Assembly (NCBI GenBank): GCA_002492415.1
Contig: DKYK01000053.1
Span: 1-20,908, forward strand
Origin: Christensenella sp. UBA7102
GTDB taxonomy: Bacteria > Bacillota > Clostridia > Christensenellales > UBA1750
DNA length: 20,908 nt
Direction of reading: 5' to 3'
The notes below the pieces were generated by a model. The model saw nothing but the letters and a program-made list of their open reading frames with translations, had not been told where the DNA came from and made no database searches. Positions 1-8,141 of this stretch are shown one piece after another (position 1 is the stretch's first letter; each line of letters opens with the position of its first letter). A program made the position numbers and the translations under genes.

Positions 1-36
1 GGAAGGTTAGGTCGTCGCCGGATCCCATTTCCTTGT

Positions 37-64
37 ACAGCGCCCAATACATCGGGCGCTGTTT
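37..64 (+). terminator. Hairpin upstream of the dipeptidase gene, possible terminator of an off-window gene
   Basis: A perfect 9-bp stem (37-45 with 54-62, ACAGCGCCC/GGGCGCTGT) encloses an 8-base loop and is followed by TTTGATTAT. The shape fits an intrinsic terminator with a short T-run for a gene left of the window. It ends about 30 bases before the dipeptidase start, so a leader hairpin is also possible. I see no convincing promoter between it and the gene. Confidence 0.45.
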
Positions 65-92
65 GATTATCCAGATACAGAGGAGAATCTCC

Positions 93-1058
93 ATGCTGAT
101 CGTCGATACGCATAACGACGCGCTGCTTGAGCTGCGCGATCCGCGCTCTGGCCTTACGGATGAGACGCATCACATTTCCATCGAAAAATTGCGCTGCGGC
201 GGCGTCTCCATGATGACCTTTGCCGCTTTTAGCAGCCAGCCGGAACGCTACGGCTCTATGCTGCACATGGGCGCCAAAGGGGTCGACGACTTTTATGCGC
301 TACTGGATCTCCATCAGGACACGCTCTTGCAAGCTCTGTGCCCGCAGGACGTCTATCGGGCGCAAAGCGCTGGAAGAATCGCCGCGATGCTCTCTGTGGA
401 GGGTGGAGACGTGCTTGAAGGTGATCTTCATATCCTGCACCTGTGGCATCGCCTCGGTTTGCGCATGTTCGGTCTGTGCTGGTCGCGCAGCAATGAGATC
501 TGCGCCTGCTGCCTGGAGCAGAAGGACTTTGGGCTGACGGATTTCGGTCGCGAAGTGGTGCTTGAGTGCGACCGTTTGGGCATCATTATCGACCTGTCCC
601 ATGCTTCGGACAACACCTTCTGGCAGACCGCCGAGCTGTCCGCGCACGGGCCGTGTGCATCACATTCCTGTGCGCGGGCGCTCTGCCCTGATCAACCGCG
701 CAACCTGACCGATGAGATGCTGACCGATCTGGGATGCCGCGGCGGCTATGTCGGCGTCAACTTCTGCCACAACTTTCTCGTCGGCGGTGGCTATCCCGAC
801 GATCACCTCGCTACCATCGAGGACGTTGTCCGCCACATTGAGCACATGGCTGAGTTTGCAGGCGTACAAAGCGTCGGCTTGGGCAGCGATTTTGACGGCA
901 TCAGCCGCGTGCCTGTGGGTCTGGAAGATTGTTCCCAATTTCCCGCCATCGCCGATGCGCTGCTGCGCCGCGGCTGGAAGGAAGCTGACGTCCGCGGTGT
1001 GATGGGCGAAAATTTTCTGCGCTATTGGAGCAGCGTGCTCCACAAGGCAGCGAGGTGA
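93..1058 (+). CDS. Membrane dipeptidase family protein (peptidase M19)
   Basis: A 321-residue zinc dipeptidase of the renal dipeptidase (M19) family; family members hydrolyse dipeptides with a binuclear zinc centre. The expected metal ligands are visible: H7 and D9 in DTHND at the N-terminus, bridging E103 in SVEGGD, H170 in DLSHAS, H191 in SHSCARAL, and the Asp of GLGSDFDG near residue 266. Length is typical of bacterial members and no signal peptide is seen, so it is probably cytosolic. I chose the ATG at 93 because AGAGGAGA lies just upstream and the protein then begins directly with the conserved strand; the frame is open further upstream but without a binding site. The next gene follows 5 bases after the stop, so they are probably co-transcribed. 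The exact substrate cannot be told from sequence. Confidence 0.9.
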   Translation: MLIVDTHNDALLELRDPRSGLTDETHHISIEKLRCGGVSMMTFAAFSSQPERYGSMLHMGAKGVDDFYALLDLHQDTLLQALCPQDVYRAQSAGRIAAMLSVEGGDVLEGDLHILHLWHRLGLRMFGLCWSRSNEICACCLEQKDFGLTDFGREVVLECDRLGIIIDLSHASDNTFWQTAELSAHGPCASHSCARALCPDQPRNLTDEMLTDLGCRGGYVGVNFCHNFLVGGGYPDDHLATIEDVVRHIEHMAEFAGVQSVGLGSDFDGISRVPVGLEDCSQFPAIADALLRRGWKEADVRGVMGENFLRYWSSVLHKAAR

Positions 1059-1063
1059 ATACG

Positions 1064-1474
1064 ATGTGGAGCTGTCCGAAATGCGGCAGAACCTTCCGCA
1101 GCGTCAACCAAAGTCATTATTGCGGAGAGGCGCCGCGGACCATAGAAGAGTATATCAGTGAACAACCGGAGGAGATCCAGCCGATTCTGCGCACGCTCCG
1201 TGAAACCATTCATGCCGCAATCCCCGGGGCCAAAGAGAAGATTTCCTGGAGTATGCCCACTTTTTGGAATCGCTGCAATCTGATCCAGTTCGCGGCGTTC
1301 CGCAGCCACATCGGCCTTTATCCCGGACCCGAAGCGGTACAGGCTTTTGCCCATCGCCTTACGGTGTATCAAACTAGCAAGGGCGCTATCCGTCTGCCCA
1401 TCGACCGCCCCCTGCCGCTGGATCTCATCGCTGAGATTGCCCGTTGGTGCGATGCTGCCTACAGCGAAAAATAG
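1064..1474 (+). CDS. Small zinc-ribbon protein with DUF1801 (YdhG-like) domain
   Basis: A 136-residue protein. It opens with a short zinc-ribbon-like segment (CPKCG at residues 4-8, then HYC near residue 20). A DUF1801 domain follows, recognisable by ISWSMPTFW, FAAFRSHIGLYPG and SKGAIRLPIDRPLP. DUF1801 includes Bacillus YdhG/Fra, proposed as an iron chaperone; the role of the zinc-ribbon version is not established and I do not assign one. The ATG at 1064 is preceded by GAGGTG, which overlaps the stop of the dipeptidase gene, so the two are likely translationally linked. A terminator follows at 1487-1522. Confidence 0.8.
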   Translation: MWSCPKCGRTFRSVNQSHYCGEAPRTIEEYISEQPEEIQPILRTLRETIHAAIPGAKEKISWSMPTFWNRCNLIQFAAFRSHIGLYPGPEAVQAFAHRLTVYQTSKGAIRLPIDRPLPLDLIAEIARWCDAAYSEK

Positions 1475-1486
1475 CGATAGTGAAAC

Positions 1487-1522
1487 AAGACCGCCGCAGA
1501 ACCACTCTGCGACGGCCTTTTT
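1487..1522 (+). terminator. Intrinsic terminator between convergent genes
   Basis: A stem of ten paired positions with one C/A mismatch (1491-1500 with 1506-1515), loop ACCAC, extended by a few outer pairs and followed by five Ts (1518-1522). It sits between the DUF1801 gene and the convergent GNAT pseudogene. The opposite strand after the hairpin reads TCTTGTTTC, so it may also stop leftward transcripts. Confidence 0.8.
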
Positions 1523-2001
1523 CTATAACGCCATCTCCATGAAACCCACCGTGAACGGCAGGTGTGGGAATGTCCGCGTACCTTTATGAACAAATCCCAG
1601 ATCCTCGTACCACGTGCGCAGCAGTGCGTTCTCCTCAATGATCCCGATGCGCAGCGCTTTAGCGGCCGAAGTTCTCGCCTGCTGCGCCGCCCAGTCTACC
1701 AGCAGTCTGCCTGCACCTTCATGTCTGCTCTGCGGCAGTACCGCCAGCTTTTCCAGTCCGGCTTTACCGCGTTGGACGGATCCACCGCCGCAAATCCGAT
1801 CAGTGTTCCGCCGTCAAACGCGCCCGCCATGCGCACGCCCGCGTCAAACTGTGTCTCCAGCTTTCCCTCCGGCAGAAATGCGCCATTTGTCGGGCAGTTT
1901 TCCTGCGTCAGGCCGAATTCTTCCGCCACCGTCGCAAACGCCCCGCGCACCACGAGCGCCGCCTCACCCAGCTCCTCGCGCTTCAGCAGCCGTATCTCCA
2001 T
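1523..2001 (-). pseudogene. GNAT-family N-acetyltransferase, disrupted by a frameshift
   Basis: The reading frame from the ATG at 2001 starts as a GNAT protein (MEIRLLKREELGEAA, later GTLIGFAAVDPSN) but hits a stop near 1696. The rest of the fold is intact in another frame on the same strand: LEKLAVLPQSRHEGAGRLLV (the acetyl-CoA binding motif A, of the R/Q-x-x-G-x-G/A type), then ENALLRTWYEDLGF, ending MEMAL and TAG at 1523. The switch falls near 1764-1772, where the coding strand reads AACGCGGTAAAGCC. One missing G (GCGGG to GCGG) or two extra bases would explain it. Full length would be about 159 residues, normal for the family. The start lies only 6 bases after the lacZ stop, with a GAGGGAG binding site inside the lacZ end, so it is the second gene of that operon. 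A sequencing error cannot be excluded. Confidence 0.82.
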
Positions 2002-2007
2002 GAACGC

Positions 2008-5000
2008 TCACTCCCTCGGCAATACATGATACGCCGCCGCATACGATCCCGCCTGCCGGTTGAATGGGCGGATGTAGAAGCAGTAGCTGCGCGGCTCGTC
2101 CAGCCGCAGCCTGTATTTTTCCAGCGGCTCCGGCCCGCAGGACGCGCTGCCCAAGCCTCCCTGCTCCAGGTCGATGGACACCACCGTATCTCCGCCGCGA
2201 GGCAGTTCGTCGTTGTGCTGTGCCGCGGTCAGCTGTGCGTCCGTGTAATCGTGCGCAGTGAAGGAGAAATGCTCGCCCTGGCGCGCCATGAACATCCAGC
2301 CCATGCCCGTCAGATCCGTCACCGCGGCCCATCGGCACTCGGCCTTTGCGCCGTTCTCTTGCGGGCGGATGTAGGGCACGTGCTGCTCATATACCGTGCC
2401 TTTGTAGATGCCCACCCGCGCCCCCTCACGGCGGTCAGGATAGCTCTCCTGTGGTCCGCGGCCGTACCAGGTCAGGCGGCTGTACCGCCTGGGCATCACC
2501 AGCTGAACGCCCAACCGCGGCAGGTATGGCAGCTTGCGCAGCGGTTCATAGCGCACCTCTACCTTGGCATAGCCCGATGCGCTGACGGTATACATCAGGT
2601 GGGTGCGCGCGATGGGCGGCACGGTATGGCTGCCGTGTACGGCCTGTGTGGCGATACACACCGTCGCATCGTCGATGCGGCGCCAATCCACGCTTTCCAC
2701 ACGCATCTGTAGACGATCCAGCCCTTCTTTGCGCCATTGTTCCGCAATGTGGACGTCGTTGTCCGTCGGCGCGCGCCAGAATGTCGGCCGCATCGAGGAG
2801 ACGATCACATCCCGTCCGTCGAACACCGCATGCAGCAGCTCGCCCGTGCGCAGTGAGAATTCCAGCGAAAAGTCCCCGCCCACGACGCTGAGCGTGCGGT
2901 TGTCCGTCTCCTTGACCACAAAGCGCTCGCCGAAGTGCAGCGGGTTGCGCAGCGCGGGCGTGCGCGGCACGGGCAGCGGCAACTGTTCCCACGCCATTTC
3001 GGTGCCCGCTGCGGCAAAGCTCTCGTCCTGCCGCAGCGCGAAGGAGACTTCCAGAAAGCTTTCGCCCGCAATCGGCAGATCATAGTCCAACTCCAGCTCC
3101 ACCGTCGAACCAGGCGCAAAGCCCCGGGGCAGCTCCAGCTCCCCCTGCATCACGCGCAGACCCTCCGCCGTGACGCGGTAGCTGGCGCGATAGATTTCAT
3201 CCAGATTGCGGAAAGCAGACAGGTTGGTCACGCGGATGCGCCCCACGGCCAAGTCCACCGGCTCTACCCGCACGGGCTGGTAAATTTTCTTCAGTTCCAG
3301 CAGCCCCGTGTGCGTTCGCCTGTCCGGAAAACACAGCCCGTCGATACAGAAATTGCCGTCGTTGGGCACGTCGCCGAAGTCTCCGCCGTAGGCATAGCGC
3401 TTGACGCCGTCCTGACCGCGCCCCAGCAGGATGCCGTGATCCGCCCATTCCCATACGCATCCGCCGATCAGCCGGTCATGCGCGTAGATGGCATCCCAGT
3501 ATTCCTTGAGATTTCCTGGGCCGTTGCCCATCGCGTGCGCGTATTCGCACATGAAGAAGGGGCGCTTGTCGTCCGTGCGCTCGCCCAGCGCAATGAGCCG
3601 GTCCAGCGGCACGTACATCTCGCTGACGATGTCCACCACCGGGTCCTCATGCGCCTCGCTGTAGTGCAGCGGCCGCGTGCCGTCCATCTCCCGCACCGTC
3701 TGCGCCATCGCCCGATGGTTTTCTCCGAATCCCGATTCGTTGCCCAGCGACCAGATGATGACGCTGGGATGGTTCCGGTCGCGCGCCACCATGCGCGCCG
3801 CGCGGTCCACATAGGCGTCCCTCCAGGCCGGGTCGTCCGACAGCGCGTAGCCACTGACGCGGTCGCCGTGCGTCTCCAGATCAGCCTCGTCTATGACGTA
3901 AAGCCCGTACTGATCGCACAGCGCATACCAGCGGCTGTCGTCCGGATAATGGCAGGTGCGCACGCAGTTGATGTTGTGCGCCTTCATCAGCGTAATGTCC
4001 CGGATCATCGCCTCCACGCTCACCACGGGCCCCAGCTTTTCGTCGAATTCGTGCCGATTAACGCCGCGCAGCTTCACGGGCACGCCGTTGATCAGCAGCC
4101 GCCCGTCCCGCGTCTCCACCGTGCGGAAACCCACATCCAGCCGCTGCACCTCGGCGGTATTGCCCTTGTCGTCCTCCAGCACGATGAGCAGCGTGTACAG
4201 ATAGGGCGTCTCTGCCGACCATGCGTGCACCCCTGGCACGCGGAAGCATAGGTTCACCTTTTCCTCGTGCCGCGCGTCGATGCGGATGCCCTCGTATAGG
4301 TTCTGCCCTACGCGCGCGCCGCGGTCGTACAGCTGGGCGTACAATTTGTAGTCGGATACGCAGTCGTCCTCGCTGTGGTTATATACAAACGCGTCCAGCT
4401 CCAGCACGCCGTCCGAGCCTTCGTTTTCAAATTCCGTCCGCACCCAGGCATCGCGCAGGTGGATCTGCGGCAGCGCCAGCAGGTATACGTCGCGCAGTAT
4501 GCCCGACATGCGCCATTTGTCCTGATCCTCCAGGTAGGAGCCGTCGCTCAGCCCGTATACCTCCACAGCCAGCAGGTTGCTGCCGGACTGCACCAGGTTG
4601 GTGATGTCAAATTCCGCACCCATGTGCGCAGCCTTGGAGAAGCCCGCCTCAATGCCATTGACGTATACGGTATACGCGCTGTCCACACCGTCAAAACACA
4701 GCAGGATGCGCCGCTGATCCTCCTCCCAGGCCGCCGGCACCGTGAATTCTCTGCGGTACAGGCCGATGGGCGCGTCGTCGGGCACGCGCGGCGGATCATA
4801 GGGAAAGGGATAGTCGATGTTGACGTAGTTGGCGCGCCCGTAGCCGCTGAGCTGCCATGCGCCGGGCACGGGCAGCTTGTCCCACTGCTTCTCCCCCTGA
4901 TAGTCCGTGCCGTAAAACCCTTCGGGTACGCTGTGCGCGCCGCAAACGTACAGAAAGCTCCAGATTCCATTGAGCAGCTTGTAAAAACCCGACAGCTCGC

Positions 5001-5121
5001 GCTCTCCCAGCCAGGCGCTGGACAGATCCTGGAAGGGGATCATGTCTGTATGCGGGCGCAGGCGCCTGAACTGCAAAACGGACGGGTCCTGCCAACGCGG
5101 CGCGGCGTATTCGTATCTCAT
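2008..5121 (-). CDS. lacZ: Beta-galactosidase, glycoside hydrolase family 2 (LacZ type)
   Basis: A 1037-residue GH2 enzyme of the long LacZ architecture; it hydrolyses terminal beta-galactosides such as lactose. Visible in order: the sugar-binding domain (LNGIWSF, VPGAWQLSGYGRANYVN); an Ig-like domain; the TIM barrel with GVNRHEFDEKLGP, CHYPDDSRWYALCDQYGLYV, the acid/base E462 in GNESGFGENH and the nucleophile E526 in MCEYAHAMGNGPG; and the C-terminal domain starting around FWRAPTDND (about residue 780) with WYGRGPQESYPDR. All catalytic motifs are intact and length is close to E. coli LacZ. No signal peptide is seen, so it is likely intracellular. The start is ATG at 5121, 7 bases from GGAGGGA; a TTG two codons upstream sits on the binding site and is less likely. 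A strong promoter lies at 5180-5208. No lactose transporter or regulator is adjacent. Confidence 0.95.
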   Translation of the reverse strand: MRYEYAAPRWQDPSVLQFRRLRPHTDMIPFQDLSSAWLGERELSGFYKLLNGIWSFLYVCGAHSVPEGFYGTDYQGEKQWDKLPVPGAWQLSGYGRANYVNIDYPFPYDPPRVPDDAPIGLYRREFTVPAAWEEDQRRILLCFDGVDSAYTVYVNGIEAGFSKAAHMGAEFDITNLVQSGSNLLAVEVYGLSDGSYLEDQDKWRMSGILRDVYLLALPQIHLRDAWVRTEFENEGSDGVLELDAFVYNHSEDDCVSDYKLYAQLYDRGARVGQNLYEGIRIDARHEEKVNLCFRVPGVHAWSAETPYLYTLLIVLEDDKGNTAEVQRLDVGFRTVETRDGRLLINGVPVKLRGVNRHEFDEKLGPVVSVEAMIRDITLMKAHNINCVRTCHYPDDSRWYALCDQYGLYVIDEADLETHGDRVSGYALSDDPAWRDAYVDRAARMVARDRNHPSVIIWSLGNESGFGENHRAMAQTVREMDGTRPLHYSEAHEDPVVDIVSEMYVPLDRLIALGERTDDKRPFFMCEYAHAMGNGPGNLKEYWDAIYAHDRLIGGCVWEWADHGILLGRGQDGVKRYAYGGDFGDVPNDGNFCIDGLCFPDRRTHTGLLELKKIYQPVRVEPVDLAVGRIRVTNLSAFRNLDEIYRASYRVTAEGLRVMQGELELPRGFAPGSTVELELDYDLPIAGESFLEVSFALRQDESFAAAGTEMAWEQLPLPVPRTPALRNPLHFGERFVVKETDNRTLSVVGGDFSLEFSLRTGELLHAVFDGRDVIVSSMRPTFWRAPTDNDVHIAEQWRKEGLDRLQMRVESVDWRRIDDATVCIATQAVHGSHTVPPIARTHLMYTVSASGYAKVEVRYEPLRKLPYLPRLGVQLVMPRRYSRLTWYGRGPQESYPDRREGARVGIYKGTVYEQHVPYIRPQENGAKAECRWAAVTDLTGMGWMFMARQGEHFSFTAHDYTDAQLTAAQHNDELPRGGDTVVSIDLEQGGLGSASCGPEPLEKYRLRLDEPRSYCFYIRPFNRQAGSYAAAYHVLPRE

Positions 5122-5179
5122 GCGCAATCCCTCCGGTTAATTGGTTTACGAAGATGGAAAACACAATGTCTTCTCCGTC

Positions 5180-5208
5180 ATTATAAGCCACGAAGAAATA
5201 AGTTTCAA
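5180..5208 (-). promoter_or_regulatory. Promoter of lacZ
   Basis: On the minus strand TTGAAA (5208-5203), a 17-base spacer and a perfect TATAAT (5185-5180) form a near-consensus sigma-A promoter. Transcription should start near 5173, giving a leader of about 50 bases before the lacZ ATG at 5121. I see no clear catabolite-control (cre) box. Confidence 0.8.
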
Positions 5209-5231
5209 GTCGCGCGCCAAAATGCTATAAT
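5203..5231 (+). promoter_or_regulatory. Promoter of topB (extended -10)
   Basis: TATAAT at 5226-5231 is preceded by TGC, an extended -10 motif. At the right distance (17 bases) the -35 position is TTTCAA (5203-5208), a weak match. That hexamer is the reverse complement of the lacZ -35, so the two divergent promoters share it. Confidence 0.7.
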
Positions 5232-5282
5232 GTAGAAAGGCGCGTCGCCTGAAACTGGAAACAAAGGGAGTGGAGCAGCTGC

Positions 5283-7160
5283 ATGGGCCTTGTTTGCGTC
5301 ATCGCCGAAAAGCCCTCCGTCGCGCGGGACATCGCCCGCGTGCTGGGCGCAACCTCGCCCGGCAAGGGCTGCCTCAAAGGCGGGGGGTATGTGGTGACCT
5401 GGGCGGTGGGTCATCTGATCACTCAGCTCAACCCGGATGAGATCGACCCGCGCTGGAAGAGTTGGCGGCAGGATACATTGCCCATACTCCCCGGTCAGAT
5501 CCCTCTCAAGATCATCCCCGAAAAGCATGTGCGCGAGCAGTTTGAGCACGTCAAAACCATATTCAACGCTCCCCAGGTGGACCGCATCATCTGCGCCACG
5601 GACGCGGGCCGCGAGGGCGAGCTGATCTTTCGCCGCATCTATAAAATGACAGGCTGCCAAAAGCCCTTTTCCCGCCTGTGGATCTCCTCCATGACCGAAG
5701 AGGCCATCGCCGAGGGCTTCCGCAACGTAAAGGAGGGCAGTGCGTACGATGACCTTTATCTCTCCGCGCAGTGCCGCGCCGACGCAGACTGGCTGGTGGG
5801 CATGAACGGCTCGCGGGCCTTTACGCTGCGCTACGACAGCCTGCTCTCCGTCGGCCGCGTGCAGACGCCTACACTCTCGCTGCTCGTGCAGCGGGAGCTG
5901 GAGATCCGCAGCTTCGTACCCGAGGACTATTACGAGGTCCAAGCCGACTTTGGCGCCTACACGGGCCTGTGGATGGACGGCGACGGCAAGACACGCATTG
6001 CCGACGCAGCGCGCGCCCAGGCCATCGCAAGCGCCGTAAAGGGCCGCGAGGGCGCTGTGGAGGAGGTGTCCACCGAGCGCAAGCGCGTGCCGCCTCCGCT
6101 GCTCTACGACTTGACCACGCTGCAGCGCGAAGCCAACGCCCGCTACGGCTTTACCGCGCAGAAGACGCTGAACCTGGCCCAGGCGCTTTACGAAAAGTAC
6201 AAGGTGCTCACCTACCCCCGCACCGATTCCCGCCACCTCTCACAGGACATGCGACCCAAGATCCGGAAGGTGCTGGATACCCTCCCGGAACCTTTCGCCG
6301 CGCTCATACTGCCCGAAGGCGACCGCATTGATCCCGGCAAGCGCGTCTACGATGATGAAAAGCTCACCGACCATCACGCGATCGTGCCGACGGGCCGCCG
6401 TGCCAGCCTCCCGCCCGACGAGCAGAAGCTGTACGAAATGGTGGTGCGCCAGCTCGTCGCCGCCTTTTATCCCGATTATGTGTACGATTCCATGACTGCG
6501 GTCACCCGCGTGGACGAGCACCGCTTCCTATCCCGCGGCAGAGCCGAGGTTTCTCCCGGCTGGCACGCCGCAAATCCGCCGCTGCGCGCCAAGGAGGATA
6601 AAGACGAGCCCGCGCTGCCCCCGCTGCGCAAAGGCCAGCCCGTCCGCGCCAAGACCGCCAAGGTGCTCAGCAAAAAGACCAAGCCCCCCAGGCCTTATAG
6701 CGAGAATACGCTGCTGGGCGCGATGGAAAACGCCGGACGCTTTGTGCAGGACGAGGAGCTGCGCCGGCAGCTCAAGGAGCGCGGCCTGGGCACGCCAGCC
6801 ACTCGCGCCGCCATCATCGAGCGCCTCATCGACGTACAATACGTCGTTCGCAGGAAAAACGCGCTCATTCCGACGGATAAGGGCATCAAGCTCATTGCGG
6901 TCGCGCCTGAGCAGCTTGCCTCCCCCGAAACCACCGGTCGCTGGGAAAAGGGCCTCAACGACATCGCCCGCGGCAAAATGCAGCCGGAAACGTTCATGGG
7001 CAGCATCCGGCGCTACTGCGAGTTCCTGTGTCAGTACGCCGCTTCCGCGCCCGCGCAGGATTTCCCCAAGCGCGAGTTTAAGCCCAAGCGCAGGCCCGCC
7101 GCGAAAAAGACCGCCGCAAAGCCCAAACCCCGCACCCAAACCCCGACCATCGACAAATAG
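5283..7160 (+). CDS. topB: DNA topoisomerase III (type IA)
   Basis: A 625-residue type IA topoisomerase, which relaxes and decatenates DNA through a 5'-phosphotyrosine intermediate. The N-terminal Toprim domain shows the conserved Glu in IAEKPSVA (E9) and the acidic motif ATDAGREGELIF (D107, E111). The active-site tyrosine is Y311 in LTYPRTDSRHLS. Later motifs LTDHHAIVPTG and ERGLGTPATRAAIIERL match the central and gate domains. The tail from about residue 595 is rich in Lys, Pro and Ala and has no zinc fingers, as in many stand-alone Firmicute TopB proteins. ATG at 5283 follows GGAG at 5272. The stop lies inside a short direct repeat that flanks the next gene (see findings). The family could also be called TopB-like on a mobile element, but nothing nearby supports that. 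Confidence 0.93.
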   Translation: MGLVCVIAEKPSVARDIARVLGATSPGKGCLKGGGYVVTWAVGHLITQLNPDEIDPRWKSWRQDTLPILPGQIPLKIIPEKHVREQFEHVKTIFNAPQVDRIICATDAGREGELIFRRIYKMTGCQKPFSRLWISSMTEEAIAEGFRNVKEGSAYDDLYLSAQCRADADWLVGMNGSRAFTLRYDSLLSVGRVQTPTLSLLVQRELEIRSFVPEDYYEVQADFGAYTGLWMDGDGKTRIADAARAQAIASAVKGREGAVEEVSTERKRVPPPLLYDLTTLQREANARYGFTAQKTLNLAQALYEKYKVLTYPRTDSRHLSQDMRPKIRKVLDTLPEPFAALILPEGDRIDPGKRVYDDEKLTDHHAIVPTGRRASLPPDEQKLYEMVVRQLVAAFYPDYVYDSMTAVTRVDEHRFLSRGRAEVSPGWHAANPPLRAKEDKDEPALPPLRKGQPVRAKTAKVLSKKTKPPRPYSENTLLGAMENAGRFVQDEELRRQLKERGLGTPATRAAIIERLIDVQYVVRRKNALIPTDKGIKLIAVAPEQLASPETTGRWEKGLNDIARGKMQPETFMGSIRRYCEFLCQYAASAPAQDFPKREFKPKRRPAAKKTAAKPKPRTQTPTIDK

Positions 7161-7163
7161 AAC
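7148..7163. repeat. Left copy of 16-bp direct repeat flanking the S66 gene
   Basis: CATCGACAAATAGAAC, matching the right copy at 8142-8157 in 15 of 16 positions (13 in a row, CGACAAATAGAAC). This copy encodes the last residues and stop codon of topB. Confidence 0.7.
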
Positions 7164-7182
7164 CAAGCGGAAGGAGAAAGAT

Positions 7183-8064
7183 ATGAATTTATTAAAACAT
7201 GGCGATACCATTGGAATCATATCGCCAAGCTCGGTAGCAAATCCAAATAATTGTGAAGTGTACGCAAAAGGCATTGAAAAATTAGGATTTCGCGTCAAAT
7301 TTGGCAAAAATATTTATAAAGACACTTATAAATTTACGGCAAGTGTAGCAGAGCGTGTGGATGATTTGAACGAGATGATCTATGACGAGGATGTAAAGTT
7401 GGTATTCTTTGGTGGGGGATGGGGAAGCGTTGATTTGCTTCCGTATATTGATTATAATAGAATAAAAGAAACTCCGAAGCTCTTTTTAAGTTATAGTGAT
7501 GGAACCTCTATACTGAATGCCATATATGCGAACACCGGTATAACGACATACTATGGGCAGACGCCAGGATTATTTGATCATATCAACGAATACGACAGAA
7601 AACAATTTGTCTCGCATTTGAAGGATGGAGCTGTAACAGCTTATATCAGTAATAGCGATTGGCATACGATAACAGGGGGATGCTGCGAAGGAAGCCTTGT
7701 TGGCGGATATTTACTTAATTTTGTTTTGACTCTAGGAAACAGATTCTTTCCATATCCGACAGACAGGAATTATATATTGTTTATTGAAGACTTGGATAAA
7801 TTTCAATCCGTTCGAAATGTCAGCATATTCTTAACCTGTATTGGACAAAGCCGGTTGATGGAGCAGGTAACAGGTTTGCTGTTTGGACACTATTCAGACG
7901 AAATTTCACCACTGTTGTTCGAAGTTCTGGAACGGTTTGGAAAAAAATACGGCATTCCCGTGGCTTATTGCGACGATTTTGGTCATGGCGCCAATCATGC
8001 AATTTTCCCCATTGGCAGAAAGGCGATTTTAGACACGAAAAATAAAACACTATTATTTCAATAG
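7183..8064 (+). CDS. S66 family peptidase (LD-carboxypeptidase / MccF-like)
   Basis: A 293-residue serine peptidase of family S66. The catalytic triad is visible: nucleophile S105 in FLSYSDGTS, E202 in LFIEDLDK and H268 in DFGHGANH. The oxyanion-side FFGGGWGSVDLLPYID and an early GDTIGIISPSS strand also fit. Family members are cytosolic LD-carboxypeptidases that trim murein tetrapeptides, or MccF-type enzymes that inactivate peptide-nucleotide antibiotics; sequence alone does not decide which. ATG at 7183 follows GGAAGGAGA. The gene stands out by composition: five hand-counted 60-base rows range from about 25 to 43 % G+C against about 67 % in a topB row, with many AAA, TTA and ATA codons. It has its own terminator and is flanked by a direct repeat, so recent acquisition is likely (inference). 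Confidence 0.9.
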   Translation: MNLLKHGDTIGIISPSSVANPNNCEVYAKGIEKLGFRVKFGKNIYKDTYKFTASVAERVDDLNEMIYDEDVKLVFFGGGWGSVDLLPYIDYNRIKETPKLFLSYSDGTSILNAIYANTGITTYYGQTPGLFDHINEYDRKQFVSHLKDGAVTAYISNSDWHTITGGCCEGSLVGGYLLNFVLTLGNRFFPYPTDRNYILFIEDLDKFQSVRNVSIFLTCIGQSRLMEQVTGLLFGHYSDEISPLLFEVLERFGKKYGIPVAYCDDFGHGANHAIFPIGRKAILDTKNKTLLFQ

Positions 8065-8078
8065 CGCATAGTTTGTGT

Positions 8079-8111
8079 GCGCATAGAACACGGTCTATGC
8101 GCCCTGTTTTT
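8079..8111 (+). terminator. Intrinsic terminator of the S66 gene
   Basis: A perfect 9-bp stem GCGCATAGA (8079-8087) with TCTATGCGC (8094-8102), loop ACACGG, followed by CCTG and five Ts (8107-8111). It begins 14 bases after the S66 stop. Confidence 0.88.
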
Positions 8112-8141
8112 ACGCAAATCCGTTGAGGCGCAAGGCCTGTT

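Noticed and set aside
2935..4251. A 438-codon plus-strand open frame (and smaller ones) opposite lacZ
   Set aside because: The minus strand encodes complete LacZ with both catalytic glutamates; the plus frame is His/Val/Arg-rich shadow sequence.
5205..6236. A 343-codon minus-strand open frame opposite topB that covers the lacZ -35 region
   Set aside because: It overlaps the Toprim and active-site coding region of topB, has no recognisable domain and would start inside topB without a binding site.
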